Shown here in pieces: positions 11,952 through 21,100 of a stretch of DNA of 35,454 nucleotides. The notes under the pieces were generated by a model, which saw only the letters and a list, made by a program, of their open reading frames with translations, did not search any database and was not told the DNA's origin. The position numbers and the translations under genes were made by a program. Source of the DNA: Branchiostoma floridae (Eukaryota > Chordata > Leptocardii > Amphioxiformes > Branchiostomatidae); NCBI RefSeq assembly GCF_000003815.2, contig NC_049993.1:1271629-1307082 (forward strand). The letters run 5' to 3'. The first letter of the stretch is position 1. Every line of letters starts with the position of its first letter.

Positions 11952-12132
11952 CCAATCAGGTGGCTACTCTGACCCCGTAGGGACTTCTGACGTCATTATG
12001 TCATCAGTCCATGTAGGTGTAAGGTGTGGTCAGATTGGCAGACGTCTTAGGGGCTAATTCAGCACTTAACTTCTTAAGGTTACGCGTACATCAAGATTTA
12101 AGGGTTGAGAAAGATTTTCTGACGACCTCAGG
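11952..12132 (+). promoter_or_regulatory. Proximal promoter and 5'UTR of the mucin gene
   Basis: CCAAT lies at 11952-11956, a perfect CRE octamer TGACGTCA at 11988-11995, and an inverted CCAAT (ATTGG) at 12034-12038. They sit 95-180 bp upstream of the signal-peptide ATG. I see no TATA box, so the start site would fall somewhere around 12050-12120. The ATG at 12133 has A at -3, a favourable context. Promoter function is inferred from motif clustering and position only. Confidence 0.5.
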
Positions 12133-12199
12133 ATGTCTGCAAGTGTTATGAGGAGTATGGTGGGACTATTGATAATGGTGATGGCGAGTGTACATGCTG
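12133..12199 (+). CDS. Mucin gene exon 1: signal peptide
   Basis: This exon encodes residues 1-22 plus one base. The short N-terminus carries one Arg, followed by a hydrophobic core (MVGLLIMVMASV) and an Ala-x-Ala-like cleavage region (V-H-A). The donor at 12200 reads GTAAGG. The exon ends in phase 1, which fits the two leading bases of the exon at 14609. It is too short to stand out as an ORF. It was chosen because it is a textbook signal exon in the right phase, downstream of a CCAAT/CRE cluster. Confidence 0.75.
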
Positions 12200-15100
12200 G
12201 TAAGGTCATCCTCTTATCTACAAACCACCGAAGATAAGATACTAGTAATTCTCTTAAGAGGGAGAAAACCATTTGCTTTACGAGGGGTGATCAATAAGTT
12301 CTGACCCTCGCCAAAAATAACTTGGTACAAAGCTCAAATATCATGACTATAACAGAGTTAGGAGTCTTTTTTTAATATCAATATCTAGCTAAGTTTCAAA
12401 TCATTGTGGTCCTTGCTTTCCAGTCAACGTCCATTTGAAGATCAGTAGGTAAGACTGATAAGAGCTATGACTCGTGTTCGACACCATGAAATCTACGAAT
12501 GCATGGTCAAAATGTTTCTTGAGGATTCTCAGTATTTCAGCTAGACAAAAGTAGATATATCTTACTTTCTAGCAAAGCAAGTTGACTTGCACATCTCAGG
12601 TCCCAGCTCAATTTTCCATGCCTTTTTCACTTCTTTTCCATCAAATGTAACGGCGCGGTCACATAGGTCGCGCGATCGTCGTGCCGCTTGTGATGCCGTA
12701 GGCTGTGACAGAACCAACCACCGAAAAAGATCCAAAACAGCATGTTGTGTACCAAGACACTTGAAAATGTACAGGAGACGTACATGGATGTCCTCCAAAT
12801 TGCCCGAAGTTAGAGATCGTATGACGATCGCACGGCCTATGTGACTGTGGCCTTACCGGTTGTCGTCTGCAAAGTAATGATCGTAGTGAACTGAAGTTTG
12901 ACAAACATCAATGTCTGAAGTGCTGGGTGAGGCCAAGGACGGACTTATTACCCTGAGTTCACTTTAATGCGTTTAAGTTTGTGTGTAATGTTTAAATTTT
13001 ATGTTGTAATGTTTAAAAATCATATTCTTACATCATGAATCGCATTCCTACATCAGTACCATGGCACATACAAAACCAAGTTTTTTATACCCTATTCCAC
13101 TAGAACGGCGCTCTCGCCGCGCTCTCTCTGCGACCTAAAATTTGACAGATCGCTCAACGAATTGTATAGAAAAGAAACAAATCCATTTACACTTCGTGTG
13201 TTTTGTTGTCTTCACGGTCACACTTTTACGCTTTGTATGATATACCCAGTGTGAAAACAAAGGTCACACAATATCCTATTAAGGTCGCAGTGAGAGCGTA
13301 GCGAGATCGCCGTCTAGTGGAAAGGGGGCCGGTGGGCGAAGATTACAGATTAGAGTGAAAGCCAGACATTTGCCTTACCGCGGTCACCGCCTTCAGCATA
13401 TTCGGTATAACACATGGTACAAATCCAGTCCCTTAATTCATGCCGAAATGTTTACTTTGGTTTCTCCCGCCTTCTCAAAGCACTCTCCTCATTTGTTCTG
13501 TACACAATTCAAACTGTACAGGAAACACGTGTGACAGGTGACGTAAGGACCACGTCATCAGAATCATACCTTATTAAGCGTACCTTATGTAAGGTCAAGT
13601 TAACTTCATTGGATGGATGACTTTCATCCGACCCCCCTCCCCAATAAAAACTCGACAATACTATAAGTCGTACAAGGCAGCTGAAATATGAGCAAATTAT
13701 AACGTTATATGCCGGGAAAATGTCCGAAAAAGGATACTAACAAATAGAAAGTCAATTCCAAAGTCATAATGTGAAAAACTGAAGAAACCATTGTTTGGTA
13801 CGATGTTCAGTCATTTGGTTAACATTCCCGACCACTTATTTCGTAAGGCTACAACAAGTAATTTTTATGGCTGACATCACCGCGCTCATTAATTTCGCCT
13901 GATTTCAGAAAAAAAAAAGACTTTTTTTCCTCTTCGGGTATGGTCAGATGGACTATGATTTGCAAACATGCTGTGTTGTAGCCTAATAAGTCATACTTGT
14001 AGAAGTGACACTAGGGAGGTAGCCATGAATATTGTTGCAGAAGTGAAACTTGTTGGATAATTGTAAAAATGCCACGGTGACCAATATTTATGGAAACCAT
14101 GAATGTAGTAGCCAGCTTGGCAAGTGAGACCGGTGTACCACACTTCTATCACTTTTACTACACATACTTCACTTCTTTACTTCTTTATTTATTTGTTCAG
14201 TTGTTAACAAGTACAAACAGCCAGGGTTGCCCAACTAGCCTGGGGCTATTGTCAAGGGCTAACTTTAATACAGAAAAGAATGATTTGTTTGCCGTGACAC
14301 CATGTTTTGTCCCTTCAATTTCTTTGTCCCTTACGACTTCCATGGTGGTGTCTGTTCTGAAAATTCAGCCATTCTATACCCATCTTTTTTTCTGCCCCAT
14401 CTCATTATTTTTGCAGTCTGCAAAGGATTATCGATGTGTGAGAAAAGCGCAAAATTTAATAGAAATTCCCAGAAAGAATTCAGAATACAAAATGCAGCCA
14501 ACTGAGCTATAGTCCTAGGTAAGCTCAGATTTGGGCACCTCAATGTTGTATTTGAACACATACAATAGAATGACGGCAGCTAACTGTAAACTTGTACCCC
14601 AAACCAAGCTACCGCCGACTGCACGTCATCCGCGGCCCTTGGGATGGAGAACGGCGCCATCACTGATGACCACATCACTGCATCCACTGAGGAAACTGGG
14701 TACGAGGCTTACGAAGGGCGTCTGAATAACGGCAAGTCGTGGCAGACAAACACCGTAGACACGAACCAGTGGCTACAGATCAACCTCGGCAGTCAGAAGG
14801 TCCTCACCGGTATCCAGACACAAGGCCTGTGGGGAGGGCACGTCAAGTCTTACAAACTGTTGTACTCTGATGATGGGACTACGTGGGTGACTTACGGAGA
14901 TGGACAAAACGACACGGTATGAATGTATGGATGAAAAACAAGATTCTGTGAACACTAAGTGCTATATTCAACCGACGTTTAGTTGACCGTCTGTCACCTT
15001 CCTCAGGGCAATTCGTACTGGTTCACATTGTACTGCAGCATAGGTGTCACTGCTTACAGATGCTGTACCAAACGTAAGATATTTACATACACAAAGATAG

Positions 15101-18100
15101 TTGATGTGTGTCTACAATGCGCCCCTAACTGCAGAAAAGTGTATCATTTACATAAATGTTGTCAAGTAAAATTGATAAACGACTTAGTGCAACAACTTAT
15201 CATCTACTTCTTAAGAATGCAGGATCTCATCTGTAAGCAGCGACACCTATGCTGCAGAGCAATGGGAACTAGTCAGAATTGCCCTAATGAAGGTGACAGA
15301 CGGTCAACGAAACGTCGGTTTGGATACAGCTCTTAGTTGTGTACACAGAATCTTAAGCTTGTTAATATTCAGTGACTTACCATTCTGATGAAACTATTCG
15401 CACAAGTTGTTAGTGATTTTTATAACAAATTGTTAAACATTCAATGCTTTATCCAGGTATCTTATCAAATCCCTTTAGATATTTGATGGCAACAGTGACG
15501 GCCCCAGTGTAGTGGAACAGAGTCTGCCCACTACAGTAACGACACAATATGTCCGGGTCAACCCACAGTCCTGGCAGGGTAACGACTTCATCCGCCTGCG
15601 AGTGGAGCTACTTGGGTGTGACGGTGAGTGACTGTGTGGGTACTGGTAGTGGCACTGTTTAGTACAGCACTTATGATGCGGTAGCATTTGCACATATGCC
15701 CGTAGGATATAGCCAACAACCCGGGTCTCAGTCACAAATTCTGACCACTACTGGGATCAGGGCACTGAATTACCCCCCGGCGTTACCCCACGGTCACGAT
15801 TAGGTCATGGCGAGTTTTTGTTGTTGCCAGGTCCCGAGTTGATTTTAACTGCCTTCGACTTCCTTACTCAGGGCTTTATGCATAATCTTATGATTTTGAA
15901 TTCTTACCTTTGCTTATTTCTCGCACATTTAGTCACACCAACGACGGCGACACCACCCTCAGCGCCAACAACAACACCCGTGCCAGCCACCCAGCCAGCG
16001 CCAACAACAACACCCGTGCCAACCACCCAGCCAGCGCCAACAACAACACCCGAACCAACAACCAAGCCAGTGCCAACAACTACACCAGAGCCAACCATTC
16101 AACCAGCGCCAACAACAACACCCGTGCCAACCATTCAACCAGTGGCAACAACAACACCCGTGCCAACCACCCAGCCAGCGCCAACATCACAAACAACACA
16201 GATGGGGACAGCTGCTCATTCTACCACCCTACGTGAAACCACATCCGTGTCATCTCATCAAACGACATCAACCCCTCAAGATCACGTGACGTCCATGGAA
16301 ACGACGGATAGTATGGCTGTTACCATGGAGACTGAGACAGGTGTCATGACAACGTCGGACGACAGCCTTGTGACGTCAACTGTGATGTCAACTGATAGAC
16401 ACAACACTGGGACACCCTACACTGACGAACTGGTCACAGACGCAGGCATTACTACTATTGCCATGGAAACAGCTACAATGGCGTCGGAACAAATGACGGA
16501 GGAACAGCAAACCGAGGAGGTAACTGTGACCGCCAAACTGACAACGATAGAACAGACAACTGAAGAGGCAAGCATCTCCACCGAACTCATAACAGTGGAA
16601 CAGGAAACTGATGACACCGTTACCATGGAGACAACATCCATGATGCAAACGACGCACAGACAAGTCACTGACGATGACGTAACCGCAAAACACATGTCCC
16701 CAACACCAGCAGTCATGACGTCATCAACAGACCAGTCATCTACAGATGAAGCTACTACAAGTCGTGATGACGTCACATCCCAAGGCATGGCCACAACTCC
16801 TGTCATGACGTCACCATCAACTGACCATCCATCTACAGCTGAACATTCCACGGGTCGTGATGACGTCACATCGCAACAAAGCTCAACGCCATCTGTCGTG
16901 ACGTCATCATCAACTATCCGTCAATCTTCTACTGAAGTGCCTACGACTCGCGATGACGTCACATCACTGCACAGCTCTACTTTATCAGCGATGACGTCAG
17001 CACCAACCGTCCACCAATCCACAGCAACAACTATCCACCCGTCTACAACTGGTGCAAGTACGCATTTCTCTGAACAAACTTCGCCAAAATACATGTATCT
17101 ATTTGTTACAGCCAAGCTTTTAGCTACAATATCTCCAAGCATTCAATGTCCTTAATTCATAGTTAGTGTATCTTTCTGTCATTGAATTTACTTTACGTTT
17201 CTTATCTTCTAATTATTTGAATACACTTGTCTCAACAAAGTTTGAATGATTTTGACCGTTACACTTTCTGATGTTTCCCCCAGCTGATAGCATGATTTAC
17301 TTCGAGATGACCTTGGTGTCGTTGACCTTCACGGATGACCTGAACGACCCAGAATCCACCGCGTACCAGGATCTCGCCGCTCAAGTGTCCTCATTGGTTA
17401 GTTCAATACGTTTGTTTTTTGTTTTTCAAAAATCCTTATTCTGAATTTTCTCTGTTTTGCTCTTAAATAAGAGCCTGATACTGACGAAGATAGCATTTTC
17501 TTCCAAGATAATATCATATCTGGAAACCGACGTCGACGTCGGCTCGGCTGTCACGTCAGTCACCATCTTGGGCTTCAGAAGCGGCAGTGTCATCGTCGAT
17601 TACGTCATCGAGACGGCGGGCAGCTCGGGGGTGACGTCATCACAGGTGCAGGACGTTCTGGTCAGCGCTGCTGAAGCAGACACGAACAGCGTCCTGGATG
17701 TGGACATTACATCACTGTGAGTCTTTTGTACCATAGAGGCACTGCTAGAAAACAGATTTTGGAAGCAAATATTTTAAGATGCAAGTGATATCATTTTTGC
17801 AAGCAGTTTGTGTTCAGAGGCGTAGCGATACTCCTGACTAGGGGTGGGTACCAGTACAGAAAATGTCTGGTCTAGGTCCGGTTTAGGTACAAAGGATCAG
17901 GTCCAGGTCCGGACCTGAACCTGGATCTAATTCAGTATGGGAAAACTTGTACTTGTGAATGGATAATACTCGGAACAATGGTCCATTCTGCTACAACGAC
18001 ATGTGTTTGGTGGAGTATTTCGGTCCCACTGCCGTTTCAAAATCCCACAGGGCTTACTGCCTCAGTTCGATTGACTGTTCAACTTGGTAGCAATTACAAT

Positions 18101-21100
18101 AAACTCTAACTTTACTCTACTCCGCTCTTGTTATTTTCTTCAAGCTGCCATCCCCAAACGTGTGAATTTTCTAATAGGTCTCACACCCGGTCCACCGAAT
18201 TTTTACACGTCCGTTTTTTCTGGACCGGTGTGACAGCGTTCTCGCCCCCCCGTGATCCCCCCCGGGGCGAAATCACTAGCGATCTCGCCCTCCCCGACTA
18301 GTGATCTCGCCCCCCTACCTCGCCCCCCTTTAGCGATTTCGCCCCCCCCAAAAAAAACGGGTTTACATGACATTTTAGAAGTTGATTGGTATAAATCACA
18401 AAATGCAGTTTCAGAATGATATAAGTACACGAGTTTGATACATAACTCCATTCATAGTATCAATTTTAACGTAATTACATGGTAATAAGATAGTTGAACT
18501 TGTTTCAGACAAGGAGGGTTGGGTACCTTGTATTCCCATTATTGCATATACCTGAGTCTTGACATAAGATGTACATTGTATTTCATTGTATGCACCCGTC
18601 CTCAAGCAACCTATATATCTCCAATATGAAGTCTCTACCACGAAGTAACCACAAAACTATGTAATGTCTTTATTAATTATGCCCATATTAGGTATTAACC
18701 AGAATAACGCACATTTTGGTATATGCACCTGGCCAAGGGATNNNNNNNNNNNNNNNNNNNNNNNNNNNNNNNNNNNNNNNNNNNNNNNNNNNNNNNNNNN
18801 NNNNNNNNNNNNNNNNNNNNNNNNNNNNNNNNNNNNNNNNNAGTGTTTGTGTAGCATTTAGCAACAGCTATATCAACTTGCGCGTAGATAGTGTTTATAA
18901 TGAGAAACTATTATTCACGTGTGTTTTTGTTAGTGCTTTGGAAATGTTTCCAGCACAAGAAAGAAAACACTGTGACAAATTGAAAACATATAGCTGACAT
19001 ATTCCGTACCATAGACGGTGTTGATTTATACGTTCGCAGTAGCACTGTTTTTATGCCACCTCAGCTGCAAAAATGGTCTTTTTCATTTCAATGTCATGTT
19101 TGCACCGAACAATACAGTATCGACTTTCGAGGTATGACATCTTACGGTACGGTAATAAGGTGCCATATAGGTGCCAGGTAACACACCATATACGTTACTC
19201 CCCAGGTGCAGTATAGTACCAGGTAGGGGGGGGGGGCGAAAACGCTAAAGGGGGGCGAAAACGCTAGTGATCTCGCCCCCCCCCCCCCCCGGGGGGGGGG
19301 GGCGAGATCGCTGGGGGGGGGGCGAAATCGCTGTCACACCGGTTCAATAAGAAAAACCGGTTTTGTACCGGTACGATACATACCCAGTCCTACTCCTGAC
19401 TAGTGACCATGTAAACATTCTTTACTGCAGATGCCAGAAAAACAGCGCTGGTGACAGCTGCAGCACGCAAAATGGTGACGTCACCATCACATACGCCATC
19501 ATTGGTGGAGCAGGAGGGGTGACAGTCATCATCCTGGTGGTTTTCGTCATCATAGTGTGCCGTTTACGTCAAAACAACAGGTATGATCATCACAGTCCAA
19601 ATACTAGTATAACACGTTATGACCGATAGGTCGTGGAAATGTTGTTGGGAAGCTGACTTTCGTTCAGTTTTAGTGAGTGCTCAGTCACTGCTACCGAATT
19701 TAGGCACAAAACGTTGAGTAAGTGTTATCAAGGCTGGCAGCTTCTACGTATTCTTTTTTTCCTTTTATACAATGAACGTTTGTATTTCATTGTAGTTTAA
19801 AATGCCCCTTTTTTGTAATCTGTGAATGTGATGAAAGAAGGTAAAAAACATGCATACATGGAGATGTGCCCTTGTATTGTTAGTTTTCTTTGCCATAAAA
19901 ATGCTCACCGTATTCTCAAGGTTGACATCAGTGTCACTGTATGGTTGAATACATGTACAGAAATAAAAGCCCTGTCGGTTGTGATACCATGTTTCATTGC
20001 TCCAAGTCTTCAAATCAAGTCTATGGTCTCCAAATGTGAAAATTGGGCATTTTGTTTTTCTTGCCCACCCTTTGTCTCACCCGAGTGCATTATAACCAAA
20101 CCGAAAAAATCACTTCGTTTAGAGAAGCCACAAAATATCCCAACTTCCGCACATTCACAGACGAATAGAAAGCCACTTTTCTCTTGCAATCGCAGAACCC
20201 ACAAATTGTAGAAAAGGTGAGGCTTTTCGTGTCCCTCTGCTTCCAGAAAAGAAGTCAAGCCCAAACTGTTTACAAATAGCCAACACTAGTATTAGAGTAG
20301 AATATTGTTTATAATAACTGTTCATTGTCACTTGTATATCTCCTATGATTATGCATGTACTTGCAATTAGCCCTCGGGCATGAACTTCAAAATAAACTTC
20401 TTCACTGTATTTAACATACAGTTGACTTTCTGTGACTCTGATTTTCCGTGCGTGATAGGAAAGAAGACTTTACGTTAAACAGTGAGCTTCAGCTAGACCT
20501 GATGGAGACCAGCCGTCTGGACAAACTCCACCCTAGCGACGGCCACGAGTATGACAAGTACGTCTGTGTTATTTGACTTGTTTGTATTACATACCCGATA
20601 AACCACCTAATGGTGTGTATACATCAGCTTTGTACTGAAGAGTACAAGCTGCATATCCTGTCAGATCTATTTGATTCACTCACACCGGTAAGATCCCTTA
20701 CCCTTGCTATAGGTGGGGTCACACATGCGTATATATGCGTATATAAGTCCGTTTGAGGTGCGTGTGACGCTCTTAGTCTCTACCAGGCTCCACAGGTCGC
20801 AGGAAAAATAGTACAAATTGGACAACTATAGATACATAACATGCCAGATGAGTTAGCTGACCGAGAAGTATGGTTAGCAACCCAGCTAAATCGTCTGACA
20901 TGTTACCTGTTTACGTTTGTCCAGAGTCTATTATTTTTACAACGTCCTGCGGAGCCTGGTGGAGGTAAATACTCCCATGCGCGCCTCATACGGACTTAAA
21001 TATATACGCAGGTGTGATCCCACCTGTGCTTGATGTGTGGCTCTCCTCAAACGCGGGACTCCTGTTTAACGTCCCATAGGAATGGCCCTAACCAAAGCTA

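Larger units (their letters stand above)
17829..19403. mobile_element. ACCGGT MITE, family C copy 2, in intron 6, with flanking 13-bp direct repeats
   Basis: TACTCCTGACTAG occurs at 17829-17841 and 19391-19403 and flanks the element. The left part 17842-18229 aligns with 9458-9870. The remainder (19344-19390, CAATAAGAAAAACCGG...) continues the alignment after the nested insertion. Confidence 0.85.

Noticed and set aside
12284-12560. Complete mariner transposon
   Set aside because: Only a left-terminus-like 20-mer is seen; no right end and no transposase motifs.
12587-12904. Basic or zinc-finger-like small proteins on both strands
   Set aside because: Entirely within a foldback MITE.
14090-14512. 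140-residue plus-strand frame before the F5/8C exon as an N-terminal exon
   Set aside because: Ends in a stop before 14609, wrong frame, contains dispersed repeat D; the signal exon at 12133 fits phase better.
15904-16869. Minus-strand frames of 64, 101 and 150 residues rich in Val/Gly/Ser
   Set aside because: Antisense shadows of the Thr/Pro-rich mucin exon.
18657-18997. Frames crossing the first gap
   Set aside because: Contain about 34 undefined residues from N; no independent support.
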